A stretch of 64,000 nucleotides of DNA from the NCBI RefSeq assembly GCF_022539505.1, contig NC_061512.1:148039962-148103961 (forward strand). Direction: 5' to 3'. Positions 21,357 through 33,653 of the stretch are shown one piece after another (the stretch's first letter is position 1; every line of letters begins with the position of its first letter). Both the position numbers and the translations under genes were made by a program. Under the pieces are notes generated by a model. The model ran no database searches. It saw only the letters and a program-made list of their open reading frames with translations, and was not told the DNA's origin. The DNA comes from Lolium rigidum. Taxonomy: Eukaryota; Streptophyta; Magnoliopsida; Poales; Poaceae.

Positions 21357-21668
21357 CTATACGTAGTGTTTTCCTGTAGGATCGATGACTTCCCTCGCGA
21401 ACCATCCAGCTAGTTCCTCCTGAAGTGGTCGGAAGCGAGCTTCTGGACTAAGCGTCTTTCGGAGGTTATTCCTCTTGATGTTGAGCTCATCCGACTGGTC
21501 CCGCTCATTGGTGTATCTCCGGATCCTCTCACAAACATAGTATCCACATAGATTGGTCCCCGGTGGCTGAATATCCCCAGTCGTCCGCACTGCCCTTTTA
21601 AAATGTAGCTCTTTTTTGAATTCACCGACCTTTTCATCTACGAACCGTCTCCAAACCCTACGAGGCAA
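21357..21668 (-). pseudogene. Ulp1-like (C48) protease C-terminus in the CACTA element
   Basis: The minus-strand frame contains QPPGTNLCGYYVCERIRRY, matching the catalytic-cysteine block (Q....CGYYVCE) of the Ulp1-type domains carried by many plant CACTA and Mutator elements, and ends at about 21357. The upstream histidine and aspartate blocks are not clear in one frame. Its role in the transposon is unknown. Confidence 0.6.
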
Positions 21669-22424
21669 AGAAAATTAAATGAACAAGAGAGTTATTAATT
21701 AGTTACTTGATATTAGGAAATGATGAACGAAATAGGCCGATCGATATAGAGCGCAAATGAATGAAAACAATTACTTTTGCATCATTTTTCTCATGTCGGC
21801 CCAAAGCGCCGCATCCATATTCGAGAGAGTCGTGGACGAGAACTGTGGAGGTGTGAATTTGAATTACCATCGAATCCGGTGGAACCTCGCGGACACGATA
21901 CATGCACGATCATGCATATATAACTCATCGATTAGCCACATACCATGCATGGAGAGTAAACAAAAGAGAATGTGCTCAAGACGAAACACTCACCCAAAAT
22001 GGTAAGGAAATAGAATATCACTTTTGAGTTGTTGTTTTCTAATAAACCGAAACAGGTCTTCCTCCACGTCGGCGGGGTGGTGTTCTAACACATATGAATT
22101 AACGATGTGTGGGTCAATGAACCCAACATCATTGATGTTCCTTATTTGCATTTCCAGCTTCTTCATTCCGCATAATAGCGTAGACAACAAGATAGTTAGG
22201 ACAATATATAGTGCGGGCAATGAACGAGATGGGGTAGAAATTAATAAATCACTTACGAACGTAGCAACCGATGATAGATTTGTCGAGGTCGCGCAGATTG
22301 AACAGCTGGAACAATTCACTCCGATGAATTGTTATATAGTAATGTTTGAAGTGATGCTCAACTCTAACTTCCGCATAAATATAGTCTTTGGCGTTTTTAA
22401 GTTTTATGTAACTCTTGTACCAAT

Positions 22425-24090
22425 TTAGCGAGACCTTTCATTTGTCGAGGTAGATCCTCTTCCTCGCGCAGGCTCGACGAGAGGGCCATTCTTCACATAT
22501 GTAAAAACTACGTCCTTCATTGGCGCCTCATCAAGGCCTAACGGTGCACGAAGAGTGATACCTAAGTCGGCCGCTTGTTCTCCGGCACTCGTTACGGTCA
22601 ATCCATGTGCTGCCGCAGCTGCTATGATATCGGGGGCATCCGGACCGGCGGCTTGCACTATGAGCGGGGCGATCGATTGTTTACTTTGTTCCCCGAGCTG
22701 GGCAACTTCTTTCCCCCTTTCTAATTTTTTCTCGGCCTCCTCCAAGGCTTTCTTCTCCGCCAAATCTTGGTTCCTCTTGAACGCGAGTGCTTGCCTACGA
22801 AGTTCACGTGCATAGTCGTCAGGCGCAGATTCTTTGCGGCTTGGGACGGTGTGTTCAAAAATGACTTAGCCCACTTCTTTTGCTCATCGGAATATACTGG
22901 CTTGGGCTCGCCCTCTATTTTCTTCTTGCAGCTCGCCTTCCATTTCTCTAAATCAGCAGCCGCGCCCGCCTCGACTTCCTCGGCACTACTTTCCCAAGGC
23001 CTCGTGGGGAGAGGCTTCAGTGATACCTCCGGTACCTTTGTTTTCTTAGGTACGTAAGGGTCCGGGTTAATAATCCAGGACTGCTGCTTCGCTTCTTCGC
23101 CGGAGGTGGATTGGGGGCGGCGTGCGCTACCCGCCCGGGGCGGACTAGGGGCGGCGGCTGCTTACCCGCCGGAGGTGAATTGGGGGCGGCGTCGGCCCTC
23201 GTGAAGGAGGTGTAGGTGAAGCACCACCACCACCACCGCCACCGCCGCCACCACCACCACCGTAGGGGGGTGGACTTGTTGGCGCCTCGCCTGGAAACTT
23301 GATAAACTTCTTTGTGCCATCGCCGTCCGACTTACGGTCCTCTTTGTGCCATCGCAACAACTTGGCATGCTCTTTGTTCCTGAACAGACGTTTCAACCGT
23401 GGTATTATAGGAGCATACCACATCACCTTGGCGGGAACCCTCTTCCCGGGTTTCCGGCCCTCAACATCGTCACCGGGGTCATCGCCTCGATCTTATAACG
23501 CAATGCGGTGCATACCGGGCATTCATTCAAATTCTCGTATTCACCGCGGTAGAGGATGCGGTCGTTGATGCATGCATGTATCTTCGGAACCTCTAAACCT
23601 AGAGGGCGAGACAACCTTCTTTGCTTCGTACGTACTCGGCGGGCAACTCGTTATTCTTTGGAAACATATTCTTCAACATTTTCAGCAAGTTTTCAAATGC
23701 CGAGTCAGCTACACCTGCCTGTGCCTTCCATTTCAGCAAATCCAGTGTGCAGCCCAGCTTTTTCGGACCATCATCGCATCCGGGGTACAGCGCCTTCCTG
23801 TGATCCTCTAACATGCGATCCAAATTCTCCCTCTCCTTTTCGGTTTCGCAGCGTCTCCGTGCATCAGCAATGGTCCGACCAAGATCATCAACGGGATCCT
23901 CTTCTTCACCTTCCCCTTCACCTTCCCCTTCACCTTCAGCATCCTCCATGAAAGTATCACCGAAATGAGAAAGATAGCTTTCATCGATGAAATCATCCCC
24001 TTCTTCATCTTCTTCCCTTATAACCCCTCTTTCTCCATGCTTGGTCCAACAATTATAGCTTGGCATGAAACCGTGCCGAAGCAGGTGCAT
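22425..24090 (-). pseudogene. CACTA transposase (TNP2/Transposase_21 type) remnant
   Basis: In minus-strand order: HLLRHGFMPSYNCWTKHGE then an acidic Glu/Gly-rich stretch and FENLLKMLKNMFPKNNELPA (23599-24090); GLEVPKIHACINDRILYRGE..NECPVCTALRYKI (23423-23614); MWYAPIIPRLKRLFRNKEHAKLLRWHKEDRKSDG (23145-23426). These are N-terminal hallmarks of plant En/Spm transposases. The catalytic core that should follow is missing: the frame passes into a low-complexity Pro/Gly stretch (about 23100-23280). A coiled-coil, Lys/Glu/Ala-rich segment at 22425-22763 with AAAAHGLTVTSAGEQAADLG follows. The gene is internally deleted and cannot encode an active transposase. Confidence 0.82.
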
Positions 24091-24853
24091 GTGAACATCT
24101 CTTGAGGAAGAGTAACCCTTCTGATTCTTACACTTAACACATGGACAGATAACAAAACCCCCTGCTTGTTCGCATTAGCCACTACGAGGAAATATTTCAA
24201 ACCCGTACTGAACTCGCCGGAGAGTCGGTTACCGTACATCCATTGCCGATTCATCTGCATTATTATAATATAAAATATATAATTAACCATCATGCATTTG
24301 TTAAAATAACTAGCTACAAACAATATAAATTAAACAATGAACTACACACACATGCATATTGTATCAATGACGACACATCAAAGGTTCAAGTTGCTAACCG
24401 CGATCGAGGAGGAAAAAATAAATGAGAAAGCTCAAGTGTGGCTCCAACACTTCATATCATGTTTGTTTCATGCTCTTGGGGCATTTCATCAAACACCTTA
24501 TGTGCATAAGAGGAACCAAAAGCAAACCTAACACTCACTTGTGAAGTTTGTGAAGAGAATGGCTCCAAATGGCTAAGTGTTGGCTCCAAATGGCTGGATG
24601 GGTATATATAGGGGAGGGGCTTTAGTCCCGGTTGGCCCGGCCAACCGCGACTAAAGGCCTTCGGGCACCTTTAGTCGCGGTTGGCCTGGCCAACCGCGAC
24701 TAAAGCCCCCACGTGCACCAGCTGGCCACCGTGCGCCCGGGCCCGAGCCTTTGGTCGCGGTTCGCCACACGAACCGCGACTAAAGACCCCATTAGTCGCG
24801 GTTCCTTTACCTTCGCGACTTATGGGGCTTCTCGGAAGCCTGTTTTTCTACCG

Positions 24854-24953
24854 NNNNNNNNNNNNNNNNNNNNNNNNNNNNNNNNNNNNNNNNNNNNNNN
24901 NNNNNNNNNNNNNNNNNNNNNNNNNNNNNNNNNNNNNNNNNNNNNNNNNNNNN
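24854..24953. other. Assembly gap (100 N)
   Basis: Exactly 100 N, the usual placeholder for a gap of unknown size. It hides the last bases of the CACTA element, its right target duplication, the left (3') LTR of the Gypsy element to the right and any deeper nesting layers. Confidence 0.98.
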
Positions 24954-25581
24954 AGCAGCAAAATATTCAAGATATACTCAACCAAACAAAATTCTACTTG
25001 GATAATCGGAGGAGTCACATACCGGAGAGCAAATGTGCCAAATTTCGGACGAAATACGGGCTGAGCAAAGAGATCGAGAAATCTTGAGCTCTTGAGCAGA
25101 AACGCGAGTGAGAGAAAGTGAGTACGAGTTTTTTCGGGAGAGAGAAGAGAGTGGGAGGAAGAGATGAAGTGGTGGGGCAAGGAGGGCCCCACACAACAGG
25201 GTGGCGCGCCCCCCTTTCTGGTCGCGCCGGCCTGTGGGGTGCCACCATGGGGTGCCCCACTGGTCATCCCCAGGTGCTCCCAGGTGCGTCTTCGAAAAAT
25301 AAGACCAACGGTATAATTTTTGTAAATTTTTGAAAACTTTATAAAATGCACATTTCTGGGTGTCAAGATTATTATTACTGGGCAGAAAAAGATTTTCAAA
25401 CCTCTAAACAACTTAAGCATATTGCAAAACAAGTGGTACTACAACAAGCAAAACAAGTGGAGGAAGAAAGAAATGTTGTTTAGCTCTTCTATGCATATAA
25501 AATATACTTGTTAACAAGGTTGATCAAGTCTTGCCACCAAATAATTTTACATGTCATAAGAAGAAATAAACCTCAAATCAA

Positions 25582-28230
25582 TCATGTTACCTTATATTGT
25601 ATTGATACGGATCCAATCACAATAGTTTGATATCCTTCTTTGAGATCATATATAGGACAATCAATAACTCCCACTTTGACAGTTCTTGAATTGGAAATTG
25701 TATTAACTCCACATATTTTATCAGTCTTCTTGGGAAAATAGACAGTAGGTTCCTTGTCATCAACATTAAAAGTGACTTTTCCTTCATTGCAATCAATAAC
25801 AGCCCCTGCAGTATTAAGAAAGGGTCTCCCAAGAATAATTTCCAACACAACAAAATCAGTTAATATTAAGAAGTTTTGAGTAACTTGAACAGGAACATCC
25901 TCACATACACCAACAGGAACGGCAGTAGATTTATCAGCCATTTGCAAAGATATATCACTTGGTATCAATTTATCTAGATCAAGTCTCTTGTAAAGAGAAA
26001 AAGGCATCACACTAACTCCCGCTCCCAAATCACATAGAGCAGTTCTAACATAATTATTCTTGATGGAACAAGGAATAGTTGGTATACCTGGGTCGCCAAG
26101 CTTCTTTGGAACCTTGCCATTGAAAGAGTAATTAGCAAGCATAGTGGAAATCTCCTCATTAGTAATTTTCCTTTTGTAGTGACAATATCTTTCATATACT
26201 TTGAATAAGGAGGCAATTTAATAGCATCAGTCAAAGGGATTTGCAGGAATAAAGGTTTCATCCAATCACAAAATTTATTATAGTGTTCTCCTTCCTTTGA
26301 TTTTAGTTTCTTAGCAGGAAAGGGCATTTGCTTTTGAACCCAAGGTTCTCTTTCATTACCATGTTTCTCAGCAATAAAATCTTCTTTAGTATACTTTTTA
26401 TTCTTAACATGCTTTTCAGGTTCATTTTCAACCTCTTCTTTATCAGAAGCATCATTCTTATCATTATCTTTATCATGTTCATTACCACTTTCAGTTTCAG
26501 CATCAGAAATAGAAATACTATTAGGATAATTAACAGGTTCAGAGGATTCTACAACATTCTTATGTTTCTTTTTCTTTTTCTTAGATGGAGCACTAGTTTC
26601 AGTTCATTGAGAATCTTGTTCAACTCTTTTGGGATGCCCCTCAGGATATAGAGGATCCTGGGTAGAAACACCACCTCTAGTTGTTACTTCATAAGCATGT
26701 TTTTCTTTAGAATTATTTTTTAACAAGTCATTTTGCACTTTAGTGAGTTAATTAATTTGAGTTTGAACCATATGAAAATGTTTAACAAGCATCTTAACAT
26801 CATTGGAGGTTCTCTCCACAATATCATGCAATTCACTAATAGCTCGAGAATTTTCCATTAAATGATTCTCTACTCTCATATTAAAATTATTTTTCTTAAC
26901 AATATAATTATCAAACTCATCTAAGCATTGTGCAGGAGGTTTTGAATACGGAATATCTTCCCTAGTAAAGCGTTGAAGAGAGTGTACCTCAATCATGGAT
27001 GAAGGGGGAGTTATCTTACATAAATCTTCTATAGGAGGTAAATTCTTCACGTCTTCGGGTTTAATACCCTTCTCTTTAAAAGACTTCTTAGCTTCCCTCA
27101 TATCTTCATCATTTAATTTAATCATACCCCTCTTCTTCAGTATTGGTGTCGGGGTTGGTTCAGGTGTAGTCCAATCATCATGATTCCGGCCTATTTTAGC
27201 CAATAATTCTTCAGCTTCGTCTGGAGTTCTTTTCCTGAAAACACAACCAGCGCAGCTATCCAAATATGCTCTAGACTCAATGGTTAGTCCACTATAAAAT
27301 ATATCAAGTAAATCATGCTTTCCCAAATCATGTCCAGGTCGAGCTCTAATAAGAGAGCAAAATCTTGCCCAAGCTTCAGGCAACTTCTCTCCATCTTCCT
27401 GATCAAAGCTATAAATTTTCTACAAAGCAATATGTTGAGCACTAGCAGGAAAGTATTTCCGAAAGAAAACATCAAGTAAACCACTTGGACTACCAATAGA
27501 ACCAGGAGGCAAACTATTATACCAAGTTTTAGCATCATCCTTTAATGAGAAAGGAAAAATTTTAGCAACAAAATAAGTACGTATCTTAACATCATCAGAA
27601 AACAAGCTACTCAAAGTAGAAAGCCCATTCATGTGTTCTACAGCACTTTATTTTTCAGTACCACAAAAAGGTGTTTTCTCAACAATAGCTATATGAGATA
27701 GATCAAGAGAAAAATCATAATCCTTATCCTTAATGTTTATAGGAGAGGTGGCAAATTTAGGATCAGGAGACAGTTTATAACTAACAGAATGTTGTGCAAG
27801 CAACTTTTTAATTTTTCTTGCATCAGTAGTAGCATTGCATTTATCAATAAAATCATCGTCAAGTTCCACAATAATCTTCATCAAGATCATCACTAGAGTA
27901 TTCAACAGACTCAGGTGAATTAACAGGTGTAGGAGCATTTTCATTAGGGGTTTCAGTATTTTCAATTTGTCTAGACCTAGCAATTGTAGCATCTAGAAAA
28001 GATCCTAACGAACCATCATTATCAAGCACAGCAGAAGCATCATGAAAGTTGTAAGAGGAATTTTCAGATTCAGCAGAAGTACCAGCATTTGAAGGTTGTG
28101 GTGGTGAAAAAAGTTTACTTATCACAGATGGTGAATCAAGAGCAGCAGAGGTACTCAGAGTTGTACCTTTTCTTGTAGTGGATGGTAATATGCCGACCTT
28201 AGTATCGCGAGGTTTACCCATGATGGACAA
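25582..28230 (-). pseudogene. Gypsy gag-protease remnant
   Basis: Reading the minus strand: a Ser/Thr/Asn-rich N-terminus from 28230; a bridging segment at 27648-27877; the Retrotrans_gag-like piece with FPFSLKDDAKTWYNSLPPGS (27420-27632); a gag continuation at 26748-27383 (SLIRARPGHDLGKHDLLDIF..LDSCAGCVFRKRTPDEAEELL); and a retropepsin-like domain at 25582-26142 with ALCDLGAGVSVMPFSLYKRL and EIILGRPFLNTAGAVID. In the protease the catalytic DTGA/DSGA is DLGA, a changed key position. Frames shift between pieces. Confidence 0.85.
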
Positions 28231-28279
28231 TTTGCAGCGAACAATATCAATCCAAGTGAACTTCCAAATAAAGCTATGC

Positions 28280-28297
28280 TCCCCGGCAACGGCGCCA
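28280..28297 (-). other. Primer-binding site of element E
   Basis: On the minus strand TGGCGCCGTTGCCGGGGA starts 11 nt after the LTR end. It is complementary to the 3' end of plant tRNA-Asp. Elements A and B use the identical site at the same spacing. Confidence 0.85.
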
Positions 28298-28308
28298 GAA
28301 AATAGTCT

Positions 28309-29711
28309 TGATGACCCACAAGTATAGGGGATCGCAACAGTCTTCGAGGGAAGTAAAACCCAATTTATTGATTCGACACAAGGGGAGACAAAGAATACTT
28401 GAAAGCCTTAACAGCGGAGTTGTCAATTCAGCTGCACCTGGAAACAGACTTGCTCGCAAGAGTTTATCGGTAGCAACAGTTTTATAGCGATAGCAGTGAG
28501 TGAAATATCAGCGACGAAGTAACAAAGACAGCAGTAGTGATTATAGTAAACAACAGGATTAAAATACTGTAGGCACAGGGATGGATGAACGGGCGTTGCA
28601 TGGATGAGAGAAACTCATGTAACAATAAAGATAGGGCATTTGCAGATAGTAATAAAGCGGTATCCAAGTACTAATCAATCAATAGGCATGTGTTCCATAT
28701 TTAGTCGTACGTGCTCGCAATGAGAAACTTGCACAACATCTTTTGTCCTACCAGCTCGGTGGCAGCCGGGCCTCTAGGGAATCTCATTGGATATTAAGGT
28801 ACTCCTTTTAATAGAGTACCGGAGCAAAGCATTAACACTCCGTGAACACATGTGATCTTCACATCACCGCCTTCCCCTCCGGTTGTCCCAATTTCTGTCA
28901 CTTTGGGGCCTCGGGTTCCGGACGAGCAACATGTGTATACAACTTGCGGGTAAGATCATAAACAACGAATATCTTCATGAATCAATAACATGTTCAGATC
29001 TGAGATCATGGCACTCGGGCCCTAGTGACAAGCATTAAGCATAACAAGTTGCAACAATATCATAAAAGCACCAACAACGGATACTAGGCACTATGCCCTA
29101 ACAATCTTATGACTATTACATGACCAATCTCATCCAATCCCTACCATCCCCTTCAGCCTACAGCGGGGGAATTACTCACACATGGATGGGGGAAACATGG
29201 CTGGTCGATGGAGAGGCGTCGGTGGCGATGATGGCGATGATCTCCTCCAATTCCCCGTCCCGGCGAGGTGCCAGAACGGAGTTTCTGGTCCCGAGACGGA
29301 GTTTCGTGATGGTGGCGGCGTACTGGATGGTTTCTAGCGACTTCGACTTCCCGTCTCGCGTTTTTAGATCGAAAACCTTAAGTAGTACAGAGGAGGGCGT
29401 CAGAGGCCAGCCGAGGGGGCCACAAGCTAGGGCGGCGCGCCCCCCTCCAGGCTGCGCCGGCCTAGTGTGTGGGGGCCCTGGGCCTCCCCCAGGCCTGCCC
29501 TTCTGGCTCCGTGAATCTTCTGGAAAAATAATCCCTTCGACATAAATTCCGAGGATTTTCCTGAAAGTTGGATTTCTGCACAAAAACGAGACACCAGAGC
29601 AATTCTGCTGAAAACAGCGCTAGTCCGTGTTAGTTGTATCCAAAATACACAAATTAGAGGCAAAATAATAGCAAAAGTGTTCGGGAAAGTATATACGTTT
29701 TGGACGTATCA
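28309..29711 (-). repeat. 5' LTR of element E
   Basis: In element orientation it starts TGATACGTCCAAAACG and ends ..CTTGTGGGTCATCA, about 1.4 kb. The start and end match the style of the solo LTR at 44852-46362, which is a related but different copy. The right neighbour (29712 on) is the polyprotein of element F, so the right target copy would be TGCAG at 29712-29716. The left copy is not visible. Confidence 0.85.
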
Positions 29712-29872
29712 TGCAGCGCTGTAAGACTCCCGATATACTTTTCTTGTAAAGCTCGCCTTTAACCACAGTAAAAGCTTTGGATCTCCGAATAATTCGCCTT
29801 GCTTCCACTGGATCGTCGGGTATCTGCTGCCTTGAAATATATGCAATATAAGCCTGCATCCATGGTACTTGT

Positions 29873-31287
29873 TCAGGTTTCAAGCGGGGCGGGATATCCC
29901 GCCAATCCGCTAGCCCGCCCCGCAAAATAACGCCCGCGCGGCGTCGCATCCCGCCCCGCTAAGTATGTGCAGGATGGAGCGGTAAAACCCGCTCGGCCCG
30001 CTGAAAGCCCGCTCAGCCCGCTACCGCCCGCGAGATGCCCTTCGGTCGAAGCCAGTCAGAGTCCCAGTCGCTCCCCCGTCCCCGCCCTCCCGCCGCCGCA
30101 CCTCCCTCTCCCCGGACGCCGCCGCACCTCCATCTCCTCGGCCGCCGCCGAACGTCCCTCTCCCCCAGCCGCCGCCCTCCCCTCCCTCGTTCCCGATGCC
30201 CCAACCTCGCACTTTCTGATGGTGGGGACGACGGCGGCGCCGCCGCCATCTTCACATCCAGACCGCCCTGCTGGAATCGTGGACGGAGAAGCTTTTCCTC
30301 CACCGCCTGACGGTCCTCCGTCACCAACTGCAACTGGCGTTTTGTTGCCGTCCTCTGTACAAATCAGTGCCCAAGACCATCTCCAACTCCAAGATATGTG
30401 ACACAAGATCCTCCACTGTTCGATGTTTGATCAAGATCTGATGACTTGTTCGATGGATTTGGCTTGTAACCGGTTCCTCGGAGCTTCAGTGAGAGTCAAT
30501 TGATGTGTAGTTCAGTTTGATATTAATAAATGCTTACATGATACGAAGTGCATAATTGAAGGATTGAAGAAATTTTAGCAATGGCAGCCTATTCTAGATG
30601 ATATATCTGTGGTTATTATTATTACAAGGAAACAAGGGTAAAGTCTTGAGTTATCTTCACAGGTAGAAAGCATAGAGAGCATAGAGGACCAAGTCTCATT
30701 TGTTATCATTTAGGGATTATGTTCAGTAATATATATACAACTTGTAATACATGTGATGCTTTGATGCAAGCCTACCACTTGTAATATCTACGGAGACTGA
30801 TGCACCACTAGAGCTAATAATTTCTTGATGTCAATTGGTTATTTTTTCTAATTACTACATTGATCAACAGATCGACTTATAAGCGATTTGTTTGATCAAT
30901 TAAATTTGTTTGATCAATTAAATTGTAAGTTGAAGATTCAGTAGTAAAGTACTGCTAAGCATTTTGTTTAATTCTGTAACTTGATGATTCAAAGCACACA
31001 TCAGAGTGCTAACTAGTTCTTCCTAATCAGCTATCTAGCTAGCTCTTCCGAGCGATGAGAGCGATCAGGCAGCTAGCTATCCCCTGCCGAGTCCCGCGCT
31101 GATTCGTATGCCGAGCGATCACGCCGATCAGGCAGCTAGCGGGATATTGCGGGATGATTTGCGTATATGTACAGTCCCGCGCTAGGTGCAGCGGTTTTTT
31201 GCGGCACACCGTGCTGTCCCGCGCACGACGAGCTGTCCCGCTGAGCTCTGTAGCGAGCAGCCGCATCCCGCCCCGCTTGAAACCTTA
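29873..31287. mobile_element. Non-autonomous hAT element, 1415 bp
   Basis: It is flanked by a perfect 8-bp target duplication, GTACTTGT (29865-29872 and 31288-31295). Terminal inverted repeats are TCAGGTTTCAAGCGGGGC and TAAGGTTTCAAGCGGGGC with one mismatch, extending through GGGAT. Removing element and one TSD restores the element F reading HEVMVIQVPWMQAYIAYIS exactly. The interior has GC-rich subterminal repeats (GCGGGAT, CCGCCCCGC), a repeated GATCAGGCAGCTAGC near 31064 and 31126, and no transposase. It must have been moved in trans. Confidence 0.95.
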
Positions 31288-31295
31288 GTACTTGT

Positions 31296-33653
31296 ATTAC
31301 CATTACCTCGTGTGATTCTTCCTCATCTCCAGATGCGCCTGCTTCGAGGGCTGTCGAAGCCTCCGAGCCTTTCTCGACCTTTTCTTTCTTCTTTGGTTGT
31401 TTCCTTGCCTTAGTCGACCTTTCACTTATCTCCTCCCAAAATACTCCAGGTGGTATTGCTAGGCATTGTGACCCGATATTTGCCAAAACATCGGCTTCGT
31501 CATTGCTGAGCCTCGCTAACATGATTCACTTCACACCCGTCGAAAAGCTTCTCGAGTTCATTGTGTAACTCCTTGTATGCTATCATGCTATCATTGAGTG
31601 CGTCACATTGATTCATAACTTGTTGAGCCACCAGCTGGGAGTCACCGTATATTTTTAATCGGGTCGCACCACAAGCCTTTGCCATCCTCATCCCATGTAT
31701 CAGTGCTTCATATTCTGCCTCATTGTTAGATGCGTTGGGAAACGTCATCTGTAGTACATATTTTAGTTTGTCTCCTTGAGGTGAAACCAATATCACGCCT
31801 GCTCCTGCTCCTTCTAACCTCTTGGACCCGTCGAAGTTCATGGTCCAGGTTCTTGATAAATCAGGCGGTCCTGTGTTTTGTAGCTCCATCCACTCTGCGA
31901 CGAAGTCTGGTAAGATCTGCGATTTGATCGCTTTTCTTTTTTCGTATGTGATGTCCCGAGGGGAAAGTTCTATTCCCCAAAGGGAGACACGACCCGTAGC
32001 TTCCGGGTTATTTAGTATATTTGACAATGGTGCCTCATTGACCACTATTATCGGGTGTGCCAAAAAATAGTGTCGTAACTTTCTTGCTGTTGTAAATACT
32101 CCGTATGCTAGCTTCTGATAATGCGGGTACCTCTGTTTTGAAGGCGATAAAACTTCGCTGATGAAATATACCGGTCTTTGTACTCCATGTAATTTTCCTT
32201 CTTCCTCTCGCTCAACCACGAGTACCGTGTTGACCACCTGAGGTGTGGCCGCAATGTATAACAGGAGAGGTTCCTTTTCCTTGGGTGCCACCAATATTGG
32301 AGGTGTCGAGATTGTGCGCTTGAGATCCTCAAAAGCTCTATCTGCTTCCTCGTTCCACTCGAACTTTTCTCCTTGCTTGATCAAGGCGTAAAATGGCAAC
32401 GCCCGTTCGCCTAGCCTGGCGACGAATCTGCTCAAAGCTGCGACTCGTCCGGTTAGCTGTTGTATCTCTTTTAATTTTGTTGGCTTTCGCATCGTCACGA
32501 TAGTCTGAATTTTCTCCGGGTTAGCTTCAATTCCTCTTGCTGACACCAGGAACCCGAGAAGTTCCCCTGCTGGGACGCCGAATGAACATTTTGTCGGGTT
32601 TACCTTGAGACAGAATTTGTCGAGGTTGTCGAAAGTTTCTCTGAGATCATCGATCAATGTTGATCCTTCCTTTGTTGTTATGACGACATCATCAATGTAT
32701 ACTTGGAAGTTTTTGCCAATCTGCGTGGCTAAGCACTTCTGCATCATCCGCTGGTATGTTGCACCCGCGTTTTTCAACCCGAAAGGCATTGTTCTGTAGC
32801 AAAACACGCCATAAGGGGTGATGAAAGCTGTTTTGACTTCATCTTCTTCCTTCAGTTGAATCTGGTTATAACCAGAGTATGCATCCAAGAAAGAAAGACG
32901 TTCACAGCCTGTCGTGGAGTCGATAATTTGATCGATCCTTGGGAGGGGAAAGTGATCTTTTGGACAATGTTTATTTAGACACGTGAAGTCGACGCACATG
33001 CGAAGGACCTCCGTATTTTTCTTCGGGACCAGCACTGGGTTTGCTACCCATGTGGCCTCTGTATGTATCTCTTTGATGAACCCAGCTTCTCTGAGTCGAT
33101 TGATTTCTGACAGCATAGCTTTGCAATTTGGTTCCGAAAAACGCCGCAGAGGTTGTCTGATTGATTTAACCAATGGATCCAAGTTTAGAGGGTGCTTGGC
33201 AAGTTCCCTGGGTACTCCTGGCATGTCAGCTGGACACCATGCGAAGATTTCCCAGCGCTCACGGAATAACTCGACGAGCGCGCTTTCCTATGCGAGGTCC
33301 ATGTTTGTGGCGATAGCTGTCGTCTTCTTGGGATCTGTCGGGTGCACTTGCACTTTCTTCGAGTTCTTGGTAGTATCAAAGGTTGGTTCTTTAAGCGGCC
33401 ACCCGATGTACGGCGGTACATCGTAATCTGTCGTTAGCTTTGACGCCATATACTCTGCTTGCATCCCGAAAGTTTCCGACAAACGATGAAAATCTTTGTC
33501 ACACTTATCTACTAGCGCAAAACTGCCTTTCACCGTAATTGGTCCCTTTGGTCCAGGGAGCCTCCACAACAAGTACGTGTAATGGGGAACTGCCATGAAC
33601 CTGGCATACGCGGGTCCTCCCAATAAAGCATGATACTGTGACGGGAAATCCAC
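31296..33653 (-). pseudogene. Element F reverse transcriptase and dual RNase H
   Basis: The longest open piece (31500-33224, 574 codons) has RT motifs in order: ANPVLVPKKN, LPRIDQIIDSTTGCERLSFLDAYSGYNQI, FGLKNAGATYQRMM and the catalytic VYIDDVV. These are followed by a first RNase H-like region with PLLLYIAATPQVVNTVLVVE and then the extra RNase H with GDSQLVAQQVMNQ. The frame shifts at about 31520 into RLSNDEADVLANIG and a Lys/Glu-rich linker ending HEVMVIQ at the hAT insertion. The piece VPWMQAYIAYISRQQIPDDP continues on the far side (29712-29864). At 33224 an in-frame break separates it from the protease-side frames (33288-33653). Confidence 0.9.

Larger units (their letters stand above)
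20845..24853 (-). mobile_element. CACTA (En/Spm) transposon, right end in a gap
   Basis: The left terminus is CACTGGTAGAAAAAGGGCC (20845 on), preceded by a possible 3-bp TSD (TGA, 20842-20844). Subterminal copies of TTTAGTCGCGGTT and its inverse crowd 20869-21050 and 24620-24830. The right end reads CCTGTTTTTCTACCG, the inverse terminal repeat lacking about its last bases, where the run of N begins. The interior encodes transposase and Ulp1-like remnants on the minus strand. The element is broken and inserted into the inverted part of the LINE to its left. Confidence 0.9.
24954..29711 (-). mobile_element. Gypsy-type element E with gag and protease only
   Basis: The 5' LTR is at 28309-29711 and the tRNA-Asp-type primer site at 28280-28297, eleven bases inside it. 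gag and protease remnants fill 25582-28230. No reverse transcriptase, RNase H or integrase follows: after the protease stop the sequence is non-coding up to the gap (24954-25581). The 3' LTR must lie in or beyond the gap. The element is therefore a non-autonomous gag-protease type or a deletion derivative. It is inserted in the integrase-side end of element F. Confidence 0.82.

Noticed and set aside
23220..23270. CACCAC-rich stretch considered as a CRISPR-like or regulatory repeat
   Set aside because: Simple trinucleotide repeat encoding the poly-Gly tract of the CACTA protein remnant; CRISPR arrays do not occur in plant nuclear DNA.
25140..25300. Possible LTR piece beside the gap because of GGCGCGCCCCCC and GCCGGCCTGTGGGG
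   Set aside because: Similar in style to the LTR at 28309-29711 but not alignable by eye; no TG..CA end or partner visible, so left as non-coding interior of element E.
28280..28297. tRNA gene fragment (TGGCGCCGTTGCCGGGGA)
   Set aside because: It is a retrotransposon primer-binding site; no cloverleaf surrounds it. The same holds for 50203-50220 and 56408-56425.
30013..30401. Pro/Ala/Arg-rich frames inside the hAT element
   Set aside because: Caused by GC-rich sequence; no transposase motif, and several frames are open on both strands.
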